64,000 nt of DNA from Variovorax beijingensis (lineage in GTDB: Bacteria; Pseudomonadota; Gammaproteobacteria; Burkholderiales; Burkholderiaceae_C), in the NCBI RefSeq assembly GCF_007828835.1, contig NZ_VIVL01000004.1, positions 434,001 through 498,000 on the forward strand, in the 5' to 3' direction. The notes under the pieces were generated by a model. It made no database searches and was not told the DNA's origin. It worked only from the letters and a program-made list of their open reading frames with translations. Of this stretch, positions 21,717 through 29,402 are shown piece by piece. Within the stretch, counting starts at the first letter, position 1, and each line of letters opens with the position of its first letter. Both the position numbers and the translations under genes were made by a program.

Positions 21717-22019
21717 ATGGCTTCATCCGAGGGCGGCCTTTCGGCGCACATCCTGCCCACGTCGGCCACCATGATCGGCGTGTGCATGACCGTGATGTCG
21801 ATCGGCCACCTGGGCCCGCGCGACGACCTGCGGCTGCTGATCGACCGCCTGCTGGCCATCGACGCGCTGGTCTTCCTGGCCAGTGCACTGCTGTCTTTCA
21901 TCTCGATGCGCTCGCGCGGCTCGGGCGTGCGGCTGGAAGCCTGGGGCGAGATGGTCTTCATCGCGGGCCTCGCGCTGCTGGCCCTGGGTGCGGTGACGCT
22001 GGCGTTTGCGCTGCGCTGA
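21717..22019 (+). CDS. Small membrane protein of unknown function
   Basis: A 100-residue protein with hydrophobic segments at about 16-30, 45-62 and 77-98, separated by short charged loops (GPRDDLR, SMRSRGSG). I do not recognise a named family. It lies 20 bp after the protease on the same strand and may be co-transcribed with it. Confidence 0.65.
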   Translation: MASSEGGLSAHILPTSATMIGVCMTVMSIGHLGPRDDLRLLIDRLLAIDALVFLASALLSFISMRSRGSGVRLEAWGEMVFIAGLALLALGAVTLAFALR

Positions 22020-22034
22020 GGCCGGCGCCCCGGC

Positions 22035-22244
22035 TCAGGATTCCTTGTTGCCCGGATCCTTGTCGGGGGCCTGCGCGTCGAGTTCGTCCTTGACGGACCG
22101 GTTTCCTCGAAGGACCAGGAAGAGCACGGCGCCCAGGCCAATGGCAACAATCACGGCAATGAATCCGCCGCCGGAGGCCCACCACCAGAACAGACCGCCT
22201 GCAACAAGCAGCAGCGCGGTGATGAGTAGAGATTTCAAGTGCAT
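22035..22244 (-). CDS. Small membrane protein of unknown function
   Basis: A 69-residue protein with two transmembrane segments (about 4-22 and 27-46) and a polar C-terminal tail rich in Asp, Lys and Glu. It is convergent with the preceding membrane gene, 15 bp apart. No family is recognised. Length and a clear two-helix plan favour a real gene over chance. Confidence 0.6.
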   Translation of the reverse strand: MHLKSLLITALLLVAGGLFWWWASGGGFIAVIVAIGLGAVLFLVLRGNRSVKDELDAQAPDKDPGNKES

Positions 22245-22470
22245 GGCGCAAGGCGATAGTACGTTGGCGCTAATGTACGCGTCGTTACCGTTCGGCGCCC
22301 AATTTGTATTCTGGGATATACCCTCTTTTTTGCTTTGCCGCAGGGACGTAGCACTCCATCGATGGGGCTTGTGCGGCCCGTTCCACCGTGTCGGTGAGCA
22401 GACGAACTCGAAGGAAGGGATGAGCCACTCGTCCCAGGCTGGAAGAACCTGAAGCGGGTGAAGGAGGCGG

Positions 22471-22725
22471 TTACCCGTACGCCAGTGCGAGTTCCGTGAT
22501 TCCTTCCGAGGTGATCTTCACGACCACCGCGGATTCGTAGTTCCTGAACGAACTGCGAAGATCGAGCGGCGGGGAGATGTCCGCTTCGACGCAGCCCAGG
22601 GCCTTGAGCGTCGCGATGGCCTGGATCAACTCCGGATCCCGGACGTGAACCGGGAACCTGGCATGTTCGAGTTCGAGCAGGTACTCAATGGGTGTCGCTG
22701 GCACGATGAGAACATCATGACCCAA
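22471..22725 (-). CDS. Hypothetical protein
   Basis: An 84-residue frame starting MGHDVLIVPATPIEYLLELE. It is soluble, of mixed alpha/beta character, and has no motif I recognise. The surrounding 22.2-23.8 kb stretch is less G+C-rich than its neighbours and holds only short unknown genes. The gap from 22245 to 22470 shows nothing else I can support. Confidence 0.5.
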   Translation of the reverse strand: MGHDVLIVPATPIEYLLELEHARFPVHVRDPELIQAIATLKALGCVEADISPPLDLRSSFRNYESAVVVKITSEGITELALAYG

Positions 22726-22823
22726 CCGTGGCGGTTCGTGTTCAGCCTGCGTCGATGAGATTCGTGCGGATCACCCTACAGGCGTCGGACCGGCTGCACG
22801 GCCACAACAGGCCGGATGCTCAC

Positions 22824-23237
22824 TCAGACTGGCCGCACGTCGAAGAACGCTTCATCGGTGTCCCCAAGGTCGCGAAAGCCGGCAGTTCGGGCCGCGTCGT
22901 AGGCCTTCATCCATCGCCTGGCGAGCGCCATCTCTTCTCTGGTGAGGTCGGTTTCGCTGGACTCGCTGGCATTGTGGAACGCGCGCAGTGCGCGCATGAC
23001 GTCGCCGCCGAGATGCCGGTCGAGTTCGCGCCGGAAGCGCTGCTCCGAGACCTTGACGGCGTCCGCTGCCGGGTGCGGGTAGTCGGCAAGCCGCACGGTA
23101 TAGGCAACCCGGGGTTCGGGCTCGATGTCTTCGAACCTGAAGGGCGGGTCTTCCGAAACATCGGCCTGCGGGAGCGCGGCCCCTTGGGTTGGAGCCGGAG
23201 CCTGGGGATAAAAGAGTTCGGCTTGGTTCATGTTCAT
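22824..23237 (-). CDS. Hypothetical protein, possibly SOS-regulated
   Basis: A 137-residue soluble protein starting MNMNQAELFYPQAP, with a proline- and alanine-rich first 50 residues and a charged helical C-terminal half (FRRELDRHLGGDVMRALRAF...). GCAGGAGAA precedes the ATG at 23237; the frame is open further upstream without support. A perfect LexA-type box lies 69-84 bp before the ATG and overlaps a TATATT hexamer on this strand, so DNA damage may induce it. No family is recognised. Confidence 0.65.
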   Translation of the reverse strand: MNMNQAELFYPQAPAPTQGAALPQADVSEDPPFRFEDIEPEPRVAYTVRLADYPHPAADAVKVSEQRFRRELDRHLGGDVMRALRAFHNASESSETDLTREEMALARRWMKAYDAARTAGFRDLGDTDEAFFDVRPV

Positions 23238-23305
23238 TTCTCCTGCGTCTTCTTGCTGGAAAGCGCCTGACCTTCGAACGGGTATCTCGACCCTCCGCAT
23301 CAAGA

Positions 23306-23321
23306 CTGTATGAATATACAG
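23306..23321. promoter_or_regulatory. LexA (SOS) box
   Basis: CTGT-ATGAATAT-ACAG, the exact CTGT-N8-ACAG SOS-box form with an A+T-rich centre. It sits between a minus-strand gene starting at 23237 and a plus-strand terminator at 23403, and could control transcription in either direction. On the minus strand TATATT (23318 to 23313), inside the box, would serve as a -10. Confidence 0.7.
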
Positions 23322-23430
23322 TAATATTGCGCTCGAACCCCCTTTTGCAGTTGCCCCCGAATCTTGGTTTTGCGGGGCCCTTGGCGACATCGCCGAGGAT
23401 TCCGCCCAGCCGTGTGCTGGGCGTTTTTTT
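23322..23430 (+). ncRNA. Candidate small RNA ending at an orphan terminator
   Basis: About 100 nt on the plus strand between the LexA box and a strong intrinsic terminator, with no plus-strand gene upstream for that terminator to serve. Besides the terminator, two hairpins can form: GCCCC / GGGGC closing a 15-nt loop at about 23353-23378, and CCTTGGCG / CGCCGAGG around 23380-23399. The 5' end is a guess, since no good -35 is visible. It could instead be the attenuated leader of the small gene at 23499. Confidence 0.35.
23403..23430 (+). terminator. Intrinsic terminator, no upstream plus-strand gene
   Basis: Perfect 8-bp stem CGCCCAGC / GCTGGGCG with a 5-nt loop followed by seven Ts. It works only in the plus direction, since no T-run lies on the other side. 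Confidence 0.85.
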
Positions 23431-23498
23431 GTCTGATGCGACCGGACAGTCGAGGTTGTCCGACATGCCGAAGCGCGGATCCGGACGAGCATCGCGCC

Positions 23499-23780
23499 AT
23501 GCAGCCACTCCGCCGGATTGCAGTCACCGTGATCGAAGAGGAAGAGGGCGCCTACCGCTGGCGCCTGATCGAGTTCGAGGGCGAAGGCTGGCATGTTCTC
23601 GGCCAGCAGTCGAGGTCCATGAAGACCTACAAGGCCGCGATGGCCGCCGGCTTGCTCGAACTGCAGAAGTTGGTCGAGGATCTCGATGTCGGGCCGCGAG
23701 AAGATGAGCCCGAGCCGGCGAAGGCCAAGAAGAGCGGATCCGTCTTCGGCTTCGGATTCGGGCTGCCGAAGATGGGGTGA
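23499..23780 (+). CDS. Hypothetical protein
   Basis: A 93-residue protein starting MQPLRRIAVTVIEEEEGAYRW, with a beta-rich first half, a helix (TYKAAMAAGLLELQKLV) and a Gly/Phe-rich tail ending FGFGFGLPKMG. No family is recognised. The frame is open upstream to 23364, but that part spans the terminator at 23403-23430, so the ATG at 23499 is preferred. Confidence 0.6.
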   Translation: MQPLRRIAVTVIEEEEGAYRWRLIEFEGEGWHVLGQQSRSMKTYKAAMAAGLLELQKLVEDLDVGPREDEPEPAKAKKSGSVFGFGFGLPKMG

Positions 23781-23789
23781 GGCGCCCCA

Positions 23790-23827
23790 AAAGGAAATGC
23801 CCCGCTACCTTGTGAGTAGCGGGGCAT
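23790..23827 (-). terminator. Terminator downstream of tRNA-Asn
   Basis: Perfect 12-bp inverted repeat ATGCCCCGCTAC / GTAGCGGGGCAT (23797-23827) with a 7-nt loop. Read on the minus strand it is followed by TTTCCTTTT, so it suits the tRNA transcript. Confidence 0.7.
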
Positions 23828-23849
23828 CCAGAGGCCTTGCGGCTTGTAG

Positions 23850-23925
23850 TGGCTCCTCGACCTGGGCTCGAACCAGGGACCTACGGATTAACAGTCCGGC
23901 GCTCTACCGACTGAGCTATCGAGGA
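23850..23925 (-). tRNA. tRNA-Asn (anticodon GTT)
   Basis: A 76-nt cloverleaf on the minus strand: acceptor stem TCCTCGA / TCGAGGA, D-loop AGCTCAGTCGGTAGAGC, anticodon loop CTGTTAA with GTT, T-arm around GGTTCGAGCC, and an encoded 3' CCA. Confidence 0.96.
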
Positions 23926-23936
23926 ACAAGCCTCAG

Positions 23937-23942
23937 ATTATA
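23937..23942 (-). promoter_or_regulatory. -10 element of tRNA-Asn
   Basis: A perfect TATAAT on the minus strand, 11 bp before the mature tRNA 5' end. The -35 region at 17-18 bp is weak. Confidence 0.6.
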
Positions 23943-24015
23943 GCGTGGTTTTTTGCGTCGTTTGAGTACACCAATGCGGACGTAATAAATTTCTGAAAAT
24001 TTTTTGGGCCCGCGC

Positions 24016-26184
24016 TCAGAGCGACACGCTCAACCCCAGGCGCAGCGTGCGCGGCGCACCTGGAAAGAGATAGACGTGGCCGAACTGGTAGGGCGATTCC
24101 TTCCAGTAGCGGCGGTCGAACAGGTTGTCGATGGCGATGCTCCAGCTCGTGTTCACGCCGCGCATCCGCGTGTCGTAGCGCAGCACCGCATCGACGCGTG
24201 TCCATGAGGGCAGCGCGATCGAACCATCGGGCAGCACGTTGCGGCGGCCTTCATGCGAGAGCTGTCCGAGCAGCTCGAGGCCCGGCACCGAAGCCACGCG
24301 GTAGCCGGCCTGCGCGCGCAGCACCTGCTTGGGCACGTTGGTGGGCGACTGGCCGTTGGTGACGGGCTCGGCCGTGCTTCCGCGGCGCTTGGCATCGATC
24401 AATGTCAGGCTGCCCGCAAGGCGCCAGGGCCCCGTGTTCCACTGCGCGCCCGCTTCGAGTCCGCGGTGCACGGCGCTGCCGTCGTAGCGTCCGTCGCAGG
24501 GCGTGGTGCCGAGCCGGTTGCAGGCATCGAGGTTCGTCATCGGGCGCTTGATGTCGAACCATGCGAGCTGCCAGGCGAAGGCGTCGCTGCCGCCCTTGAG
24601 CCCGAGCTCCCATTGGCGCGAGGTCAGCGCGGGCAGCGCCTCGCCGGCATTGGTGTATTGCGAGCTCTTGTTCGGCACCACCTGCGACTCGACGCCCTTG
24701 CCCCAGCTCGCATAGGCCAGGAGACCCGGCTGGATGGCGAAGCTGGCGGCGATCCATGGGGTGGTGATGCCGTCCTTGTAGCCGGTGGGGCGCGTGCCAT
24801 CGGTGCGGATGCTGTCGCGGTCCAGCCGCGTGTGGCGCACGCCGAGCCAGGTGGTGAAACGGCTGTTCCAGCGGATCGCGTCCTGCACCGAGAGCTCGGT
24901 GGAACGCTCGTCGCGGTTGGTGTTGGCGTCGGTCAGCGTGGGGTCGGGCGGCACGATGGCGGTGGCCCAGACGTTGCCGGTGCCGACGTAGTTGTAGGCC
25001 TGGTCCTGGAAGCGGTTGCGCACGCGGCTCGCGAGCAGGCCGAAGCCGAGCTCGTGCCGCACGCTGCCGGTCATCACGTTGCCCTTGAGATTCAGGCTGC
25101 CGGCAGTCTGCGTGCGCCGCTCGTTCTCGCTGCGGAAGTCGTAGAAGTCGAAGGTGCCGTCGGAGCAGTAGCGGTCGTAATTGCCCTCGGCACCGCAGCC
25201 GAAGGCATAGGCCAGCCGGTCATCGGTCTTGAGCCTTTGCTGGCCGATCTGCGCGCTCCAGCGCCAGTTGGCATTGAGCGCCTGGCTGAAGCGCACGCTG
25301 CCTGTGAGCGCGTTGAACTCCGAAGGCTGCGACCACGGCTGGTTGTTGAGGTTGATCTTGGGGTCCACTGGCGCGGGCAGCGTGCTGCCCAGCAGGCTGA
25401 AGCCGTTCTGGCTTGGCTGCGTCTTGTGGCTGCGCTCGATTTCGAACTCGAGCACCGAATCGCGCGTGATGCGCCAGTCGCCCGCCAGCGAGAACAGGTT
25501 GCGGTTGCCGTCGAGGTTGTGCACGAGCGGCCTGAGGTTTTCGTTCGCCACGTTGAGGCGATAGCCGAACTCGCGGTTCGCACCGAAGCGCCCGCCCAGG
25601 TCGAGCGCGCCGAGCACGCTGCCGCGGCTGGTGGTTTCGATGCGCAGCGTGCGCAGGTCCTGCTCGGTGGGCCGCTTGACCACGTAGTTGACCAGGCCGC
25701 CCGGCGCGCTGGTGCCGGCCTGGATGCCGCTGGTGCCGCGCAGGATCTCGATGCGCTCCTTGTTGTCGAGCGGGATCGATGTCTCTGCGCTGATCGGCAG
25801 GCCCTCGCGCCGGTAGTTGAAGCGGTTGTCCAGCACGAAGCCGCGCACCGTGAGGTAGTCCCAGTAGCCGGCCGAGTTGTAGGCATCGGTCACCGACGAA
25901 TCGAACTGCGTGAGGTCGGCGAGGCGGCGCGCGCCGCTCGCGCGAAGCTGCGTGCTGTCGACCACCGTGGCCGAGAGCGGAAGTTCGCGCAGCGGCACGT
26001 CGCCGAAGCCGCTCACGTCGGCTTGCGGGGCTGCGCTGCTTTCGTTCACCGTGATGGCGGGCAGATCGGTTGGCTGCTGGGCCTGCGCGCCGCCGGCCGC
26101 CAGAAGAAGGGCGATGCCCACTGCATGAGAGATCGGCAACAGCGGCCAGGATCGGAATTGCTTTTGTGTCATTGGTTCATTCAT
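24016..26184 (-). CDS. TonB-dependent outer-membrane receptor coupled to thiamine genes
   Basis: A 722-residue TonB-dependent receptor: signal peptide (about 1-35, ending GGAQAQQ), plug domain (about 50-165, with IEILRGTSGIQAGTSAPGG) and a 22-strand-type barrel ending in the aromatic-poor terminus LRLGLSVSL. The sequence resembles siderophore receptors. However, its ATG overlaps the thiE stop (ATGA), making it the last gene of the thiO-S-G-E operon. Import of thiamine or a thiamine precursor is therefore more likely than iron uptake; this is inferred from context. Confidence 0.88.
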   Translation of the reverse strand: MNEPMTQKQFRSWPLLPISHAVGIALLLAAGGAQAQQPTDLPAITVNESSAAPQADVSGFGDVPLRELPLSATVVDSTQLRASGARRLADLTQFDSSVTDAYNSAGYWDYLTVRGFVLDNRFNYRREGLPISAETSIPLDNKERIEILRGTSGIQAGTSAPGGLVNYVVKRPTEQDLRTLRIETTSRGSVLGALDLGGRFGANREFGYRLNVANENLRPLVHNLDGNRNLFSLAGDWRITRDSVLEFEIERSHKTQPSQNGFSLLGSTLPAPVDPKINLNNQPWSQPSEFNALTGSVRFSQALNANWRWSAQIGQQRLKTDDRLAYAFGCGAEGNYDRYCSDGTFDFYDFRSENERRTQTAGSLNLKGNVMTGSVRHELGFGLLASRVRNRFQDQAYNYVGTGNVWATAIVPPDPTLTDANTNRDERSTELSVQDAIRWNSRFTTWLGVRHTRLDRDSIRTDGTRPTGYKDGITTPWIAASFAIQPGLLAYASWGKGVESQVVPNKSSQYTNAGEALPALTSRQWELGLKGGSDAFAWQLAWFDIKRPMTNLDACNRLGTTPCDGRYDGSAVHRGLEAGAQWNTGPWRLAGSLTLIDAKRRGSTAEPVTNGQSPTNVPKQVLRAQAGYRVASVPGLELLGQLSHEGRRNVLPDGSIALPSWTRVDAVLRYDTRMRGVNTSWSIAIDNLFDRRYWKESPYQFGHVYLFPGAPRTLRLGLSVSL

Positions 26185-27113
26185 GCGGAGGCGGCGCCCA
26201 TGGCCGCCATCCATTGCGCGGCCGTGGCCTCGGGATCTTCTGCGGCGACCAGCGCGCGTACCACGGCGACCGAGCCGACGCCGGTGGCCAGCACCTCTGG
26301 CAGCCGCACCGCATCGATGCCGCCGATGCCCACCTGCGGATAGCCGCGCAGCAGGCGCGCATAGGCCGCAAGACGCGCCACGCCCTGCGGCGCGGTCGCC
26401 ATCTTCTTGAGGGTGGTCGGATACACCGCGCCCATCGCGATGTAGCTCGGGCTCACCGCATCGGCGCGCACCATCTCGGCATAGCCGTGGGTGCTGACGC
26501 CGAGCCGCAGGCCCGCATCGCGGATCTGCCGCACCTGTTCGGGCGAGAGCGCGTCGAGGTCTTCCTGGCCCAGGTGCACGCCATAGGCACCCGCGGCGAT
26601 GGCCGTCTGCCAGTGGTCGTTGATGAAGAGCAGCGCGCCCGTGCCGCGCACGGCATCGACGGCCGCATGCACTTCGTGTTCAGTGGCTGCCGCGTCGTCG
26701 GACTTGAAGCGCAGCTGCACCGTGGGAACGCCGGCGCGCGCCATGCGGCCGACCCATTGCGCATCGGGCAGCACGGCGTAGAGGCCGAGCCGCTCGGGGC
26801 AGGGCGCGAAGGCGTCGGCGCGTTCGGTGGGCGGAAACGCGCGCATGCCGAAATCGGCGGGCGTCTCGGGCCACTGGTTGGCATCGAAGGTGCCGTTGCG
26901 CACGGTCTGCGCCTGCCAGGCCCGCGCCAGGCATTCGGCATCGATCTCGATGAAGCCGAGCGCGGTGCAGGCCTGCTTCGCGCCGCGATACACCGGATCG
27001 TCCGAGGAAAAGCGGCCGGCCGAAATGGCCGCGGCCGTGGCGGCGCCGAAGCGCAGCCCGTGGGCTGCGACGATGGGGTGGGAGATGGCGCGGGAATCGG
27101 TTGAAGCGTTCAT
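26181..27113 (-). CDS. thiE: Thiamine phosphate synthase with N-terminal extension
   Basis: Joins HMP-PP and thiazole phosphate to give thiamine phosphate. The ThiE barrel covers about residues 108-300 ([39 protein letters not shown]). It is preceded by a 107-residue segment ([25 protein letters not shown]...) that ordinary ThiE, about 210 residues, lacks. The extension has Cys and acidic patches but no motif I can name; it could be a decayed kinase or regulatory domain. Both ends overlap neighbours as ATGA (thiG before, receptor after). Confidence 0.9.
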   Translation of the reverse strand: MNASTDSRAISHPIVAAHGLRFGAATAAAISAGRFSSDDPVYRGAKQACTALGFIEIDAECLARAWQAQTVRNGTFDANQWPETPADFGMRAFPPTERADAFAPCPERLGLYAVLPDAQWVGRMARAGVPTVQLRFKSDDAAATEHEVHAAVDAVRGTGALLFINDHWQTAIAAGAYGVHLGQEDLDALSPEQVRQIRDAGLRLGVSTHGYAEMVRADAVSPSYIAMGAVYPTTLKKMATAPQGVARLAAYARLLRGYPQVGIGGIDAVRLPEVLATGVGSVAVVRALVAAEDPEATAAQWMAAMGAASA

Positions 27114-27952
27114 GCTGCGTGATGCCAGAAGGGCGTGCCGAGCACCGGCGTGCTGGGCTGCGCCGAGTCCTGCGCGGCCATGGCACCGGCGCGGTGGGCC
27201 GCGCGGCCGGCCTGCACGGCGTCGGCAAATGCGCCGGCCATCGACACCGGGTCCTGCGCCAGCGCCACGGCGGTGTTGAGCAGCACGCCGTCGTAGCCCC
27301 ATTCCATGACCTGGCAGGCATGCGATGGCAGGCCCAGGCCCGCATCGACCAGCATCGGCACGTCGAGCCGCTCGCGCAGCAGCTGCAGCGCGTAGGGATT
27401 GACAGGCCCGCGGCCGGTGCCGATGGGTGCCGCCCAGGGCATCACGGCCTGGCAGCCGACGTCGACCAGCCGCTGGCACAGCACGAGGTCCTCGGTGCAA
27501 TAGGGCAGCACCTGGAAGCCGTCGCGGATCAGCTGCGATGCGGCGTCGACGAGGTTCAGCGTGTCGGGCTGCAGCGTGTAGTCGTCGCCGATGAGTTCGA
27601 GCTTGATCCACGGCGTGTCGAACAGCTCGCGTGCCATCTGTGCGGTGGCAATCACTTCCTGCACGCTGTGGCAGCCGGCGGTGTTGGGCAGCACGGGCAC
27701 CGCGAGCCGGCGCAGCAGCTCCCAGAAGCCGTTGCCGCTGTCGCTCGCGCCGGGGCTGGCGGACTGGCGGCGCAACGAGGCCGTCAGCATGGCGGGCTTG
27801 GCGCGCTTCACCGCGGCTTCGAGCAGGTCCGGCGAGGGATAGCGCGCGGTGCCCAGCAGCAGGCGGCTCTGGAAGGTCTGGCCGTAGAGGACCAGCGGGT
27901 CGTTGTCCGGATTGGAAGATGCGGTCGTTGTCATGGTGTGTGTTGTCTCCAT
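27110..27952 (-). CDS. thiG: Thiazole synthase
   Basis: Builds thiazole phosphate from deoxyxylulose phosphate, dehydroglycine and ThiS thiocarboxylate. The 280-residue barrel has the Schiff-base lysine in [11 protein letters not shown], the phosphate-binding GTGRGPVNP and [11 protein letters not shown]. The N-terminus may start at [10 protein letters not shown] or at the second Met seven codons in. It follows thiS by 18 bp and overlaps thiE by 4 bp. Confidence 0.94.
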   Translation of the reverse strand: METTHTMTTTASSNPDNDPLVLYGQTFQSRLLLGTARYPSPDLLEAAVKRAKPAMLTASLRRQSASPGASDSGNGFWELLRRLAVPVLPNTAGCHSVQEVIATAQMARELFDTPWIKLELIGDDYTLQPDTLNLVDAASQLIRDGFQVLPYCTEDLVLCQRLVDVGCQAVMPWAAPIGTGRGPVNPYALQLLRERLDVPMLVDAGLGLPSHACQVMEWGYDGVLLNTAVALAQDPVSMAGAFADAVQAGRAAHRAGAMAAQDSAQPSTPVLGTPFWHHAA

Positions 27953-27970
27953 CTCTGTGGGTTGCCTGGC

Positions 27971-28174
27971 TCAGCCGCCGGTCACGGGGCGGATCACTTC
28001 GATGCGGTCTTCGGGCTGCAGTGCGCGCGCCGCATGGGCCGAGCGCGGCACGAACTCGCGGTTCACGGCCACCGCGAACGGCGGCACGGCATCGAGTGCG
28101 GCCAGCGCGTCGATCACGGTGGCGCCGTCCGGCAGCGTGTAGGGCTTGTCGTTGATCAGGACGTTCATCGTCAT
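27971..28174 (-). CDS. thiS: Sulfur carrier protein ThiS
   Basis: A 67-residue ubiquitin-like carrier ending in the obligatory Gly-Gly (RPVTGG), which is adenylated and thiocarboxylated to bring sulfur to ThiG. The ATG at 28174 overlaps the thiO stop as ATGA; a second ATG two codons later (MNVLINDKP) is an equally plausible start. No thiF is present in the window, so an adenylating enzyme such as MoeB must act from elsewhere. Confidence 0.93.
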   Translation of the reverse strand: MTMNVLINDKPYTLPDGATVIDALAALDAVPPFAVAVNREFVPRSAHAARALQPEDRIEVIRPVTGG

Positions 28175-29262
28175 GCTTGGGAGGTCTCCAGGCCGAGCTT
28201 CTGCGCCAGTGCCGAGCGGCCGTGCACGAGCAGCTCCATGGCCGAATCGAGCACCGCGGGCGCGATCATGAAACCGTGGCGGTACAGGCCGTTGATCTGC
28301 AGCACGCGCGGCTGCGGCTGCCGGATGGCGGGCAGGTTGTCGGGCAGCGTGGGCCGGCATTGGGTCGCGATCTCGAGGATGCGGGCTTCGGCGAAGCCGC
28401 TGTGCACCGCGTAGGCCGCGCTGAGCAGTTCGAGCGTGGAGCGCACGCTGGCGGGTGACATGTCGTCCGACTCGATCTCGGTCGCGCCGATCACGAACAC
28501 GCTGCCCGGCTTGGGTGCGATGTAGAGCGGATAGCGCGGATGCACCAGCCGCGTGGGCCGCTGCAGCGCCACCTCGGGCGCGTGCACGCGGATGACCTCG
28601 CCGCGCACGCCGCGCAGCGCGCTCCACTGCGGCTTGGCACCGAGGCCGCGGCAGTCGATCACCCAGTCGGGCTGGCCCGGCGCGCCCGGAGAAAAATCGC
28701 CGGGTTCGCGTGGCGACTGCCAATGCAGCTTCACGCCCGGGCAGGCTTGCAGCGTGGCAAGCAGCGAAGCGAGCAGCGCACGGTTGTCGAGCTGGCCTTC
28801 GCCCGGAAGGAACAAGCCCTGTGCGAAGCGCTGGCCGAGCGACGGCTCGAGCGCGGCAATCCCGCTGCCGTCGAGCGTGCGCATCGGGGCGAGCTCGGAC
28901 ACCTGCGTGCCGGTGCGCGCCAGCACGCGCGCGAGCCGCGCGGCCTCGGCGGCGTCCTGGCGGTGCCACAGCACCAGCGTGCCTTCGCGCTGGAAGAACA
29001 CAGGCTGCGCCAGCGGCGCCAGCAGCTCGGGCCAGCGGCCCAGCGCGTACTGCCCCATGCGCACGACCGGCACCGGCGCGACGGCCGATTCGGCCAGCGG
29101 CGCGAGCATGGCGGCCGCCACGCGCGCGGCGGCGCCTTCGGCCTCGGGGCTGCCCACCTCGAACAGCTCGACCTTGCAGCCGGCTTGAGCGAGCGTGACC
29201 GCGAGCAGCCGGCCCATGAGGCCCGCGCCGAGGATGGCGGCGGATTGGAATGGGAGGCTCAT
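28171..29262 (-). CDS. thiO: Glycine oxidase ThiO
   Basis: FAD enzyme of the DAO family that oxidises glycine to the dehydroglycine used by ThiG, replacing the anaerobic tyrosine lyase ThiH. The 363-residue protein has the dinucleotide motif ILGAGLMGRLLAVTLAQ near the N-terminus and the C-terminal ThiO segment NLPAIRQPQPRVLQINGLYRH split over two strands. It is the first gene of the operon, divergent from thiD across an inverted-repeat element. Confidence 0.92.
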   Translation of the reverse strand: MSLPFQSAAILGAGLMGRLLAVTLAQAGCKVELFEVGSPEAEGAAARVAAAMLAPLAESAVAPVPVVRMGQYALGRWPELLAPLAQPVFFQREGTLVLWHRQDAAEAARLARVLARTGTQVSELAPMRTLDGSGIAALEPSLGQRFAQGLFLPGEGQLDNRALLASLLATLQACPGVKLHWQSPREPGDFSPGAPGQPDWVIDCRGLGAKPQWSALRGVRGEVIRVHAPEVALQRPTRLVHPRYPLYIAPKPGSVFVIGATEIESDDMSPASVRSTLELLSAAYAVHSGFAEARILEIATQCRPTLPDNLPAIRQPQPRVLQINGLYRHGFMIAPAVLDSAMELLVHGRSALAQKLGLETSQA

Positions 29263-29268
29263 GGCCTT

Positions 29269-29370
29269 GCTCCTTCCCGCGCTGGGGGAAGGTTGGGATG
29301 GGGGCGGGCAGAGCGCGCGGTAGACACGCCGCTTGCCCCCACCCCAGCCCTCCCCCGGGAGGGGAGGGAG
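29269..29370. repeat. G+C-rich imperfect inverted repeat between thiO and thiD
   Basis: Two arms of about 36 bp (29269-29305 and 29335-29370) are inverted copies with roughly three quarters identity. They are built from runs such as TGGGATGGGGGC and GCCCCCACCCCA. It resembles dispersed REP-like intergenic elements and fills most of the divergent promoter region of thiO and thiD. Confidence 0.65.
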
Positions 29371-29402
29371 AAAGGCAGGGCCGGTCGCCGATAATTTTCA
29401 GC

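Noticed and set aside
22275..22452. Short plus-strand frame beginning near MYASLPFG
   Set aside because: No ribosome site, no recognised motif and atypical composition; not supported as a gene.
24253..26343. A 696-codon plus-strand frame opposite the TonB receptor
   Set aside because: Antisense shadow; the receptor has signal peptide, plug and barrel features and operon overlap.
29263..29402. A second TPP riboswitch before thiO or thiD
   Set aside because: None of the conserved CTGAGA or CCTGA aptamer segments is present; the gap is filled by a G+C-rich inverted repeat.
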